64,000 bases of DNA, from NCBI GenBank assembly GCA_002348605.1, contig DEBQ01000006.1, positions 124,001 to 188,000 of the forward strand. The letters run 5' to 3'. The notes under the pieces are model-generated. The model did no database searches. It worked only from the letters and a program-made list of their open reading frames with translations, and was not told the origin of the DNA. The number at the start of each line of letters is the position of its first letter. Within the stretch, counting starts at the first letter, position 1. A program made the position numbers and the translations under genes. Below, one piece after another: positions 55,776 through 64,000 of the stretch. The DNA is from Candidatus Saccharibacteria bacterium UBA2952. GTDB lineage: Bacteria > Patescibacteriota > Saccharimonadia > Saccharimonadales > Saccharimonadaceae.

Positions 55776-57593
55776 TTACTCGACGGTAACGCTTTTTGCA
55801 AGGTTGCGCGGCTGGTCTACGTCATTACCGCGTGCGACGGCAGTATAGTACGCGAATAGCTGCGATACGACGTTGAACAATAGTGGCGTTAGCAGCTTTA
55901 GCGATGTGTCGACTCTTATTACCGCTTCAGTGTCAATTGGTCGATCGCTATTAGTAACCGTAATAATATGCCCGCCTCTGGCCTGCACTTCAATCACATT
56001 GCTCAGACTTTTTTCGACTAGCCAGTTGTCATCAACAAACGCCATCATAAAAAACCGGTCATCAATCAACGCGATTGAACCGTGCTTCAGCTCACCAGCC
56101 GGCTGACCTTCGACATGTACGTAGCTGGTTTCTTTTAATTTCAAGGCGCCTTCAAGTGCGACCGGGAATGTCGTGTCCCGTCCAATGTAAAACGCATGTT
56201 CGTAATGGCTATATTTTGCTGCAAGCGCTTTGGCTTCGTCGTTTTTAGCTTCAAGTGTCCGGGCAATTTCGTCCGGTAGCACGTCGAGTTCAGCGATGTA
56301 TTCACGCAGCGTCTTTTGGTCAAGGCCCTTGGTTTGGGCCATAACAAGTCCAATAAGTAACAGTGCAGCAACCTGCGACGTAAATGCCTTGGTGCTGGCG
56401 ACGGAAACCTCGGCTCCTGCGTGCACGTAAACACCACCGTCGACTTCGCGTGCAATACTCGAGCCGACCGCGTTCACTACGCCAAGACAGCGGATGCCGC
56501 GGCGCTTCATCTCTTTAAGGCAAGCCAACGTGTCGGCCGTTTCACCGGACTGCGACACGAAAATCGCGATTGAGTCTTCGGGCACGTTGAACGAACGGTA
56601 GCGAAGTTCGGACGCAACTTCGACCCGAATCGTAACGTCTTCCGTAAACCGTTCTATGTAATACGACGCCAAAAGCCCGGCGTACGACGCCGTGCCGCAA
56701 GCGACGATGAAGATGTTCTTTACCTTGCGTAGTTCTTCGTCGCTCATGTTCAAGCCGCCTAGTCGCAGCAGGTCCTGGTCTTTTATAACCCGGCCATTCA
56801 GTGTTGCCCGCAGGCTGTCGGGTTGGTCAAAGATTTCTTTCATAAGGTAGTGGTCAAAGCCGCCCTTTTGCATGGACTGTAGGTCGATTTCTATCGTTTC
56901 TACCTTAGCCGACACCGGTTCCGATGCCAGATCTAGCAGACGTACATCGCCTGCTGTACAGACCGCAATTTCACCGTCGTTCAAATAGATCGCTTTGTCG
57001 GTATGGCCGACAAGTGCCGACGCGTCGCTAGCAACAAGTGTTTCATCGTCGGCCACGCCGACAATCAGCGGACTTCCCAGGCGCGCTGCAACAATCGTAT
57101 CCGGTTCGCGCGTTGATATCACAGCAATCCCGTATGCTCCGCGCACCAACTTGAGAGCCTGCACAACAGCATTTTCAAGCTTTACGTCGCTCCGTTGGTA
57201 CAAGCTATCAATGAGTGCGGCCAAGACTTCGGTGTCGGTCTCGCTTTTAAAAGCGTAATCCTTCAGGCCCGCCTTCAGCTCCTTGTAATTTTCAATGATG
57301 CCGTTATGCACCACGTATACGTCACCGGCACGTTGCGGGTGCGCGTTTACTTCGGACGGCTCACCATGCGTCGCCCAGCGAGTGTGACCTATGCCAATAT
57401 GGTCGGGCTTGTCAGCCATTACCTTTTCAAGTTCGGCTACTTTACCTTTAGCCCGAAACATCGACGGTTTGCCTTTTGCGTCTAAAGTAACGATACCAGC
57501 AGAATCATACCCACGGTATTCAAGCCGGCGGAGTCCACCGAGCAGTAAACCTTGGGCTTCACGGTCACCGACATAGCCGACGATTCCGCACAT
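55776..57593 (-). CDS. glmS: Glutamine-fructose-6-phosphate aminotransferase
   Basis: 605 aa, full length. Makes glucosamine-6-phosphate from fructose-6-phosphate and glutamine, feeding UDP-GlcNAc and peptidoglycan. The N-terminal glutaminase has catalytic Cys2 (MCGIVGYVG) and conserved HTRWATHG; two SIS domains follow (about 285-600, with FIVACGTASYAG, FVSQSGETADTL and the C-terminal LAKSVTVE). 5 nt after manC. No glmS ribozyme can be placed because it is inside an operon. Confidence 0.97.
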   Translation of the reverse strand: MCGIVGYVGDREAQGLLLGGLRRLEYRGYDSAGIVTLDAKGKPSMFRAKGKVAELEKVMADKPDHIGIGHTRWATHGEPSEVNAHPQRAGDVYVVHNGIIENYKELKAGLKDYAFKSETDTEVLAALIDSLYQRSDVKLENAVVQALKLVRGAYGIAVISTREPDTIVAARLGSPLIVGVADDETLVASDASALVGHTDKAIYLNDGEIAVCTAGDVRLLDLASEPVSAKVETIEIDLQSMQKGGFDHYLMKEIFDQPDSLRATLNGRVIKDQDLLRLGGLNMSDEELRKVKNIFIVACGTASYAGLLASYYIERFTEDVTIRVEVASELRYRSFNVPEDSIAIFVSQSGETADTLACLKEMKRRGIRCLGVVNAVGSSIAREVDGGVYVHAGAEVSVASTKAFTSQVAALLLIGLVMAQTKGLDQKTLREYIAELDVLPDEIARTLEAKNDEAKALAAKYSHYEHAFYIGRDTTFPVALEGALKLKETSYVHVEGQPAGELKHGSIALIDDRFFMMAFVDDNWLVEKSLSNVIEVQARGGHIITVTNSDRPIDTEAVIRVDTSLKLLTPLLFNVVSQLFAYYTAVARGNDVDQPRNLAKSVTVE

Positions 57594-57598
57594 GACGC

Positions 57599-58633
57599 TT
57601 AGGCCTGAATCTTCTTGGCTATGTCGCCAACCTTATGACTAACATCTTTGCGAGCGACAAGAATTCCGTCTTTAGTATTCACTACGACGACGTTCGACAG
57701 GCCGATTACAGCGATCGGTTTATCATTTTCTTCATTGCGAATGTATGAGTTTTCAATTTCAACCGCGTGGATGTTATCACCAGATTCATAATTATTCTTT
57801 TCATCAAGCTCGTTGGCTTCATGAACGTCATTGAAATTCCCGACGTCGCGCCAGTCAAATGATGCCGGAATAACCTGCAGGTTGTCCGACCGCTCCATTA
57901 ACGCATAGTCAATCGCGTCGTTCTCGCTTGCCAAATATGCTGTTTCGTACTCTTCAGGTGTCGTAGCTGCGACAAGCGCTTCATAGTCTGCGACGCGCTG
58001 AGGATTGTGATTTTTAAATTCTTCCAAAAAGCTTTTTCCCGTACCTACGAAGTAGCCGCAGTTCCATACGAACCTACCACTGGCAACAAACTGTTTGGCA
58101 GTTTCAAAATCAGGCTTTTCCTTGAACTGCTTTACTTTCCATAGGTGACCTGGTTCAACGACATCACCTTTTTCAATGTAACCAAACCCTATGGCTGGGT
58201 AAGTTGGCTCAATTCCGATAAGGGTGACACGTTCATACTTGGTCGCATATGCAGCAGCAACATCGAACGACTCTTTAAAGCCTTCGTTGTCGCGGATATG
58301 ATGGTCGGCATGTACAAACGCTATCGGCGTGTCCATGCCGTGACGCTTGACGACATGAGCAAGCGCCGCAACGATACAACTGGCCGTACCGCGCCGACCA
58401 GGTTCAACCACAAAATTGTCTTCGCTTAGCTCTGGTAGTTGCGCCTTAAGGGCTGCTGCATGTGAAATGTCAGGTACGACATAGACGGCCTCGGACATTG
58501 GGTTTACACGTTCGTATGTGCTTTGCACCATGGTCTTTTCAGTTGTCAGACGAAGAAGTTGTTTCGGATTGCTTGAAGTTGAGAGTGGCCAAAGACGAGT
58601 CCCTGAGCCGCCTGCGATAATAACGGTGATCAT
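57599..58633 (-). CDS. manC: Mannose-1-phosphate guanylyltransferase
   Basis: 344 aa. Converts mannose-1-phosphate and GTP to GDP-mannose. Signature GGSGTRLWPLS with NPKQLL, then FVEPGRRGTA-like VVEPGRRGTAS and FKEKPDF. It lacks the C-terminal isomerase domain of bifunctional ManC/AlgA enzymes. First gene of an operon with glmS; TATAAT lies 6 bp before the ATG. Confidence 0.93.
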   Translation of the reverse strand: MITVIIAGGSGTRLWPLSTSSNPKQLLRLTTEKTMVQSTYERVNPMSEAVYVVPDISHAAALKAQLPELSEDNFVVEPGRRGTASCIVAALAHVVKRHGMDTPIAFVHADHHIRDNEGFKESFDVAAAYATKYERVTLIGIEPTYPAIGFGYIEKGDVVEPGHLWKVKQFKEKPDFETAKQFVASGRFVWNCGYFVGTGKSFLEEFKNHNPQRVADYEALVAATTPEEYETAYLASENDAIDYALMERSDNLQVIPASFDWRDVGNFNDVHEANELDEKNNYESGDNIHAVEIENSYIRNEENDKPIAVIGLSNVVVVNTKDGILVARKDVSHKVGDIAKKIQA

Positions 58634-58639
58634 TTCATA

Positions 58640-58674
58640 ATTATATCATTCGCTTTACGGCGATAACCTATAAT
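58640..58674. promoter_or_regulatory. Back-to-back -10 boxes of manC and ugd
   Basis: Minus-strand TATAAT at 58640-58645 (6 bp before manC) and plus-strand TATAAT at 58669-58674 (7 bp before ugd). The two core promoters fit in under 50 bp and must overlap at their -35 regions. Confidence 0.75.
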
Positions 58675-58681
58675 ACATAGT

Positions 58682-60037
58682 ATGCAACCTACAACTCTTA
58701 CCGTACTCGGTGCCGGATACGTCGGACTGACGACCGCCGCCCTGCTTGCCCATGCTGGCTATAAAGTCTATGTCATCGAACCGAACAAAGAGCGTTTGGA
58801 CGTCATCAAGACCGGCCGGTCATTCTTTTACGAAGAAGGGCTCGACGAAGTCATTCGGACAGCACTCGACATGGGCACTCTTATACCGACGGATTCCTAC
58901 AAAAAAAGCGTTCCTGAAAGTTCGGTCGTATTTTCGTGCGTCGGTACGCCAGACAACCCAGATGGCAGTTCTAACTTGACCTATGTGTTCGCAGCGGCCG
59001 AAGAAACCGCGCGGCATGCGAGGGCCGGTACTGTTTACGTTCAAAAAAGCACCGTACCGGTTGGTACGGGTGCTCGTATCGAAGACAAGTTCAAAGAGCT
59101 GAATGCTGAGCTGGATTATGTTTCAAACCCGGAGTTCCTACGCGAAGGCACAGCACTGTACGACACGTTGTTCTTTGACCGTGTCGTCGCCGGCGGTCGC
59201 AACAAAGCGGCCGTTAACCGCGTGCTCGAAATTTACATGGACCTCGAAAAATTCCGCGACCATATAGCACATATCGCTCGGGTACGAATCGGTGCGCGCG
59301 GCGACCAGTACATCGCGACCACACTTAACAGTGCCGAGCTTATCAAGGTGACGTCCAACGCCTTTCTGGCGCTCAAGATTTCGTTCGCCAACTCAATCGC
59401 TATCCTTGCCGACAAAGCAGATGCAGATGTGGTCGAAGTCATGGACGCGGTCGGTGCCGATAACCGGATCGGTCGGGCGTTCCTTAACGCAGGTCGCGGC
59501 TACGGTGGCGGCTGTTTCCCTAAGGATGTCAGCGGCCTAATTGCCAGCGGCCTTGACTACGGAGTAGACCTAGAAATCATGCATGCCGCTCAGGCGGTCA
59601 ACGAAGCTATGCCGGGTTACGTAGTCGACAAGTTGCAAGACACTCTTGGCGAGCCGTTGACCGACAAAAAAGTTGCTGTTCTTGGCTTGGCTTTTAAGGC
59701 TGGTACTAGCGATGTCCGAAGATCCCCCGGCGTTGCGATCGCAAACAAGTTGGTCACCGCAGGCGCGCAGGTCATTACGTACGATCCACAAGCACACGAA
59801 GAAGCCGCCCCTGACCTACGCGACGGTATCGGCCAAGTAAAGACGATTGAAGAAGCGGCCGAAAACGCCGACGCCGTCGTGATTACGACCGAGTGGGACG
59901 AGATACTAGGCTTCGACGCGCACGAATTCGCCCGCCTGATGAAAGGTAAGATTTTGTTTGATGCGGTTAACCAATACAGCTCGGTCGAAGCCTCAACCGC
60001 CGGCCTGACATACGTCGGTGTCGGTCACGCGACCTAA
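58682..60037 (+). CDS. ugd: UDP-glucose/nucleotide-sugar 6-dehydrogenase
   Basis: 451 aa. NAD-dependent double oxidation of a UDP-sugar to the uronic acid. N-terminal Rossmann GAGYVGLTTAALLAHAGY, the middle YVSNPEFLREG block, catalytic Cys in GYGGGCFPKDV near 280, and a C-terminal GLAFKAGTSDVRRSP domain. Supplies uronic acid for the surface glycan. Monocistronic, leaderless promoter; convergent with the 60050 gene. Confidence 0.95.
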   Translation: MQPTTLTVLGAGYVGLTTAALLAHAGYKVYVIEPNKERLDVIKTGRSFFYEEGLDEVIRTALDMGTLIPTDSYKKSVPESSVVFSCVGTPDNPDGSSNLTYVFAAAEETARHARAGTVYVQKSTVPVGTGARIEDKFKELNAELDYVSNPEFLREGTALYDTLFFDRVVAGGRNKAAVNRVLEIYMDLEKFRDHIAHIARVRIGARGDQYIATTLNSAELIKVTSNAFLALKISFANSIAILADKADADVVEVMDAVGADNRIGRAFLNAGRGYGGGCFPKDVSGLIASGLDYGVDLEIMHAAQAVNEAMPGYVVDKLQDTLGEPLTDKKVAVLGLAFKAGTSDVRRSPGVAIANKLVTAGAQVITYDPQAHEEAAPDLRDGIGQVKTIEEAAENADAVVITTEWDEILGFDAHEFARLMKGKILFDAVNQYSSVEASTAGLTYVGVGHAT

Positions 60038-60049
60038 TTTCGGTCGTCG

Positions 60050-61291
60050 CTAGTCTTGGTACTTCAAAGTGTCGTATGTGTTTGGTTCGTCTGCCTGGCG
60101 CCGTTCTTGAGCGATTTGCATCGAATGAGTTCCCAGTACTTCCGGTAGGACAGTTTCGTTAAAAACTCGTTCGTGAGTTAGGCTGTCAAGTTCGGCGGCA
60201 AACGCGTCGCGCTGAAGCTCCGGAACTTGGTTTATCAGGTAGCGACGGACGGCTTTGTAGTATTCAGGCCAATCCTCGCCGAAGAACGCGACTGATTCCG
60301 GGTCTTTCTTACGCGAAAGATAGTAGTTGGTCGTACGGTCAATGCTTGCTTCGCTTAGACCCTGCAGCTTGAACTGGGCTGCCATGGCGTCTGAAAAGCC
60401 GACCAATGCTGCCAACATTCCCTTAGCCTCGATACTCGCCTGGCGTCGCTCATCTGGAGTCATGGTCTCGATTACATCGGAGGACACATGAAGCAATTCG
60501 CCAAGCGCATCACGTTGCAGCGACGCTTTCTTGAGTAACGATTCCAACACCTCACCGCGCTCATACTCCTGAATCGAGCCGTTCTTCACCGCATCGTCTA
60601 CTACCTTCTCGTAGGTCGCTTCGCTGCTGTAGAACCGGTCGGAGCGGCCGGTGTTTTGAGCCGCAAGAATCACATCGTCACTTTCGCCTTTTTCGTGTAG
60701 ATACTGCCACAGACGCCCTTCACGGAGTACCGGGTTATCCAGGCTGTTTTCAAGACCGCCGGCAGCATTCGCTTGCATTTCTTTGGCGGCGGCGAGTTCA
60801 GCCGGCTTTTCGATGTCGTGGACAAGTACGGCCGTACGAAGCGGTGATTCATCGCGAAGTTCGATACCGGCTTCGACCGCATACGGTTTTTGCAGGCTAT
60901 CAAACAGTGTTGCGGCTTCAAGCTTATTTCTATCTACCTTAGTGACCCCATACTTCTCAAGCAGGCTTTCTAAGTGATCGGCAATGGCGGTAACTCCAGC
61001 AATATGTTCAAGCAGCTGTGTCCATTTTTCTTTTTCGGTCGCGTCAGCACCGGCTAATCCAAAAGCCTTCAGCGCGTCGAACGCAATCGAGTTAGATGCG
61101 AACTTATCAATCGCCCACATTTGGTAAATCTGTGCGCGGTCGCCTTCATTCAAGCGGTTAAACACATCGACTTGAGGATTATAATCAGCGCTTGTTTCGT
61201 TCGCGGCGCCAGCCCGGATAATATGGCCAAGGTCATCAATCTTCTCTTCTGGGAGCGGGGTGGTCGGGAACGATTCGTATCGCTGTGACAT
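60050..61291 (-). CDS. Large soluble protein with possible degenerate HD domain
   Basis: 413 aa, no signal or membrane segment, helical. Possible HD-phosphohydrolase traces: a His-rich helix (LLEHIAGVTAIADHLESLL near 90-110), VHDIEKP near 153, and SDAMAA near 300. The spacing is not typical, so this is tentative. TATAAT (61299-61304) lies 7 bp before the ATG. It resembles the 535 gene product in style but I see no firm homology. Confidence 0.45.
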   Translation of the reverse strand: MSQRYESFPTTPLPEEKIDDLGHIIRAGAANETSADYNPQVDVFNRLNEGDRAQIYQMWAIDKFASNSIAFDALKAFGLAGADATEKEKWTQLLEHIAGVTAIADHLESLLEKYGVTKVDRNKLEAATLFDSLQKPYAVEAGIELRDESPLRTAVLVHDIEKPAELAAAKEMQANAAGGLENSLDNPVLREGRLWQYLHEKGESDDVILAAQNTGRSDRFYSSEATYEKVVDDAVKNGSIQEYERGEVLESLLKKASLQRDALGELLHVSSDVIETMTPDERRQASIEAKGMLAALVGFSDAMAAQFKLQGLSEASIDRTTNYYLSRKKDPESVAFFGEDWPEYYKAVRRYLINQVPELQRDAFAAELDSLTHERVFNETVLPEVLGTHSMQIAQERRQADEPNTYDTLKYQD

Positions 61292-61298
61292 AGAGTTA

Positions 61299-61304
61299 AT
61301 TATA
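61299..61304 (-). promoter_or_regulatory. -10 box of the 60050-61291 gene
   Basis: Minus-strand TATAAT, 7 bp before the ATG at 61291. Confidence 0.65.
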
Positions 61305-61398
61305 GCTCATTTTGATAAAAAAGTCAATAGAATGACTTCTCTGATTACCCCCGTTGGTATATAGTTATAGGTACTAACCGTGTAAAGGAATTGCCCTC

Positions 61399-62337
61399 GT
61401 GAAAGTATTCATCCAAGTCCCCTGTTTAAACGAAGAAACGACGCTGCCACTCGTATTTGAAAAAATGCCGAAGAAGCTGCCATACGTCGACGAAGTCGAG
61501 TGGCTGATTATCGATGACGGATCGACTGACAAAACCGTTGAAATCGCCAAAAAGCTTGGCGTTAAACACTTCGTGCATCACCGTCGCAATATGGGGCTGG
61601 CACGCAGTTTCCGAGACGGTGTTGACTATGCTCTGCGTCACGGCGCCGACATCGTCGTCAATACCGATGGCGACAACCAATACCCACAGGACCGTATTGC
61701 CGACCTGGTTAAGCCAATCATCGATGGCAAGGCAGACATCGTTATTGGTGACCGACAAACATCAAAAATTGCACATTTCTCGGGCTTCAAAAAACTGATG
61801 CAGCGCTTTGGCAGCTGGGTCGTTAATAAGGCGGCCGGTACCGACCTGCCAGACGCCGCCAGTGGCTTTAGGGCTTACTCGCGACAATCACTGCTACGGA
61901 TCAACATCGTCACGCAGTTTAGCTACTGCATGGAAACTATAATCCAAGCGGGCAACAAGCGCCTATCTATTGTTAGTATCCCGATTGAAACGAATGCCAA
62001 AACGCGTGAGTCACGACTGTTTAAGAATATCTGGCAGCACATGTTCAAGTCTGGTCAGGCAATCCTTCGCAGCTTTGTCATGTTCAAACCGCATGTCATA
62101 TTCGTCAGTCTAGGAATCGTCCTGCTCGTACTCGGTCTGATCCCGTTTGTGCGCTTCCTCATTTTCGCGCTTGTCGGCGAAGGCCAAGGACACTTACAGT
62201 CGCTGATTTTCGGCACCGCCATGCTGGTCGGCTCCCTCCTGTCGTTCGCGTTGCTTGTAATTGCAGATTTGCAAAAGACGAACCGTATTTTGCTTGAAGA
62301 CCAGCTTGAACGTCTAAAAGAGATTCAGTACAAATAG
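61399..62337 (+). CDS. GT2-family glycosyltransferase with C-terminal membrane hairpin
   Basis: 312 aa, DPM1/polyisoprenyl-glycosyltransferase type. IQVPCLNEETTLPLV, DDGSTD and NTDGDNQYP (DxD) mark the GT-A core; two membrane helices lie at about 235-260 and 273-295. Transfers a sugar from a nucleotide donor to a lipid phosphate. GTG start, AAAGGAA about 11 nt upstream. The next gene starts 1 nt after the stop. Confidence 0.92.
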   Translation: MKVFIQVPCLNEETTLPLVFEKMPKKLPYVDEVEWLIIDDGSTDKTVEIAKKLGVKHFVHHRRNMGLARSFRDGVDYALRHGADIVVNTDGDNQYPQDRIADLVKPIIDGKADIVIGDRQTSKIAHFSGFKKLMQRFGSWVVNKAAGTDLPDAASGFRAYSRQSLLRINIVTQFSYCMETIIQAGNKRLSIVSIPIETNAKTRESRLFKNIWQHMFKSGQAILRSFVMFKPHVIFVSLGIVLLVLGLIPFVRFLIFALVGEGQGHLQSLIFGTAMLVGSLLSFALLVIADLQKTNRILLEDQLERLKEIQYK

Positions 62338-62338
62338 T

Positions 62339-63250
62339 ATGGAAATGGCGCGCCGGTTGTTTCGAAACAAGCGGGTCCGACTACTTCTCGTCATTCTTAT
62401 CATCGGCCTGACGATTGGCCTGTTCGTCTATTACCTTGCTACGCACCCCGAAACACTTACGTCTATATCCCGACTAAGCCCGACAACCCTTTTATTTCTA
62501 ACGCTCGCTTATGTGGGTACTGTCGTAGCTAACGCATTCGTGTTGTTCGCGTCGCTACGGCTTATTAAAAAGCCGGTCGGATTTATCGAAAACATCGCGC
62601 TTACCGGTTATTCGTCGGTCGTAAACTTCTTCGGGCCGCTCCAAAGTGGGCCTGGCTTTAGGGCCGCGTATCTGAAGACAAAGCACGGCGTGACCGTCAA
62701 ACGGTTCCTTTATGTGACGGTTATTTTTTACGGCTTCTTCGCGCTTATTAACGGGTTGGTAATCGCAGGCGCTGTCCTTGCTGCCGCTAATCCGAATCTT
62801 GTTCCGGCTCTGCTACTAGTGATTGCGACTGTCGGGCTGACCGGCTGCCTGGTCGCGCTTCGGTTGCCGCGTATCGCGGCCGTGCTAAAAAATATCAATC
62901 TTACCGACATCAACGTGCTATATATCGGATTAGGTGCTCTGTTGCTCTCAACTGCGACGGCGAGTGCGTACTTCATTGAGCTTCATCATGTCGACCCATC
63001 GGTTACCATAGGTCAAACGATTGTTTATACCGCCGCGGCCAACCTGGCACTTTTTGTTTCGCTAACGCCGGGTGCGATTGGGTTTCGTGAGTCTTTTCTG
63101 CTACTTAGTCAACAACTGCACAATATACCTACCGACAGCATAATCGGCGCCAGCGTCATTGACCGGGCGTTCTACGTCGTATTCCTGCTCGTGATGTTCG
63201 TGCTGCTTGTAGCATTTGGCGCGCGGTCACGCCTTCGTAAAAACGATTAG
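62339..63250 (+). CDS. YbhN/UPF0104-family multi-pass membrane protein
   Basis: 303 aa, about eight helices, with the family's GPLQSGPGFRAAYL and LTPGAIGFRE blocks. Related to the flippase-like half of lysylphosphatidylglycerol synthases (MprF); commonly next to lipid-linked glycosyltransferases as here. Probable lipid or lipid-sugar translocase. 3' end overlaps the convergent GT4 gene by 4 bp. Confidence 0.8.
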   Translation: MEMARRLFRNKRVRLLLVILIIGLTIGLFVYYLATHPETLTSISRLSPTTLLFLTLAYVGTVVANAFVLFASLRLIKKPVGFIENIALTGYSSVVNFFGPLQSGPGFRAAYLKTKHGVTVKRFLYVTVIFYGFFALINGLVIAGAVLAAANPNLVPALLLVIATVGLTGCLVALRLPRIAAVLKNINLTDINVLYIGLGALLLSTATASAYFIELHHVDPSVTIGQTIVYTAAANLALFVSLTPGAIGFRESFLLLSQQLHNIPTDSIIGASVIDRAFYVVFLLVMFVLLVAFGARSRLRKND

Positions 63251-64000
63251 CCTAGCAGCTTCTCGTAAACCTTCACGTACTGATTCGCTATGCGGTCCCA
63301 GCCGTATTCACTAAGGGTGTAGTTACGGGCGTTTGCTCCGAATTCGCGGCGGGATACCGGATTTTCGATGAGTTTGGAAATCTCGGCTTTGAATGCATCT
63401 TTATCTTCGGTCTGCACCAAAATGCCATTCTTGCCGTCCGTTAACGCGTCTTTGATACCCTGCAGATCACTGGCAACAACCGGCAGTCCGGCGCAGGCCG
63501 CCTCTTGCACGACAATACCAAAACCTTCGATGTCGTTCGGAACGACAATATTCGGCATGACGAATATGTCTGCAGCGCGGTATAGTAGCGACCGCACATC
63601 GTCGGACACCCGGCCCATAAGTATGACGTGGTTTTTTAATCCCTTATCGGCAATGGCGGCTTCAATCGCCTCCCGTTCGCTGCCTTCGCCGACCACCGCA
63701 TACATGACCTCAGGGTGGTCTTTTACTAATTCAGGCAGCACGTTCGCTATAAACCAACGCACGCCTTTTCGCTTGACCAGCCGGCCGGTCGTAAGTAGCA
63801 GTACTCGGTTTGACGTGTCTGTACCAAGGGCTTCCGATACTACGCTCGCGGCTGGCCGTTCGTTGTCATCAAAATCATCATTAATACCTAGTGGTATGGT
63901 TTGAACATTAGTTTTTTTGACACCCCGGGCCAAAGCTTCTTGCTCGGCGGCAGCACTAATTGCGATGACGGCATCTGCTCGGCGCACAAACGGCGGAATC
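63247..64000 (-). CDS. GT4-family glycosyltransferase, cut by window edge
   Basis: 251 codons visible; the N-terminal acceptor domain lies beyond 64000. The open frame continues through the edge (IPPFVRRADAVIAIS just before), so the GTG at 63987 is not the start. Donor domain: TGRLVKRKGVRWFI and E-x7-E in EGFGIVQEAACAGLPVVAS-type motif. Retaining transfer onto the surface glycan or its lipid carrier. Confidence 0.9.
   Translation of the reverse strand, partial: IPPFVRRADAVIAISAAAEQEALARGVKKTNVQTIPLGINDDFDDNERPAASVVSEALGTDTSNRVLLLTTGRLVKRKGVRWFIANVLPELVKDHPEVMYAVVGEGSEREAIEAAIADKGLKNHVILMGRVSDDVRSLLYRAADIFVMPNIVVPNDIEGFGIVVQEAACAGLPVVASDLQGIKDALTDGKNGILVQTEDKDAFKAEISKLIENPVSRREFGANARNYTLSEYGWDRIANQYVKVYEKLLG

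Overview
The window reads as one chromosomal stretch of a small-genome bacterium, most likely a Candidatus Saccharibacteria (TM7, Patescibacteria/CPR) or close relative. This placement is inference. It rests on many small membrane and surface proteins of CPR style, moderate GC, ordinary use of TGA as stop (unlike Gracilibacteria and Absconditabacteria), short intergenic gaps, and a large fraction of genes whose -10 box lies only 6-8 bp before the start codon, implying leaderless mRNAs.

Layout. 1-3800: an XRE regulator with a C-terminal zinc ribbon, several small envelope or hypothetical genes, and hsp20 under a perfect CIRCE/HrcA operator. 3837-6470: an AT-richer minus-strand operon of a MazG-like pyrophosphohydrolase, a PD-(D/E)XK/DUF2075 helicase and a membrane-tethered GIY-YIG protein, a candidate defence system. 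6600-9830: a LysM-CHAP hydrolase behind a structured leader, and a PAS histidine kinase coupled to a winged-helix/Nudix protein. 9970-14775: an AT-rich block with CYTH and APH-kinase genes divergent from Gfo/Idh/MocA, DegT aminotransferase and Nudix genes, suggestive of an amino-sugar or aminocyclitol pathway. 14798-15429: a self-contained cassette of two tiny membrane proteins. 15439-19687: CorA transporter, DUF5666-like protein with a two-component system, UMPH-1-like nucleotidase, and a 36-aa pilin-like peptide.

19791-25829 is a tight seven-gene F1-ATPase-like operon (b-like, delta-like, alpha, gamma, beta, short epsilon) with no recognisable subunit a or c. Its first gene is an exported protein ending in a c-like hairpin that lacks the proton-binding carboxylate, and beta is divergent. 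It recalls the F1-like X0 ATPases of mycoplasmas and is the strongest candidate for an undescribed system. 25833-41940 follows with a large surface-protein cluster: a beta-solenoid stalk, three related secreted proteins beside a DUF916-like (WxL-interacting type) protein, a 1121-aa protein with two jelly-roll modules, and a 1878-aa glycine-rich/Kelch protein.

41955-46600 holds envelope and regulatory genes, including a CRP/FNR regulator with two TGTGA-N6-TCAC(A/T) sites and a divergent 56-aa gene. 46070-48430 is an array of single small membrane-protein genes, each its own promoter/terminator unit separated by related repeats that also match the 3' flank of tRNA-Asn; it looks like a cassette array anchored at the tRNA. 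48474-64000 is an envelope-glycan region: a serine DD-peptidase/beta-lactamase-fold protein with a LexA-like DNA-binding protein, O-antigen ligase, polyprenyl glycosylphosphotransferase, glycosyltransferases, acyltransferase, GlmS, ManC, Ugd and a YbhN-like transporter. The last gene runs off the right edge.
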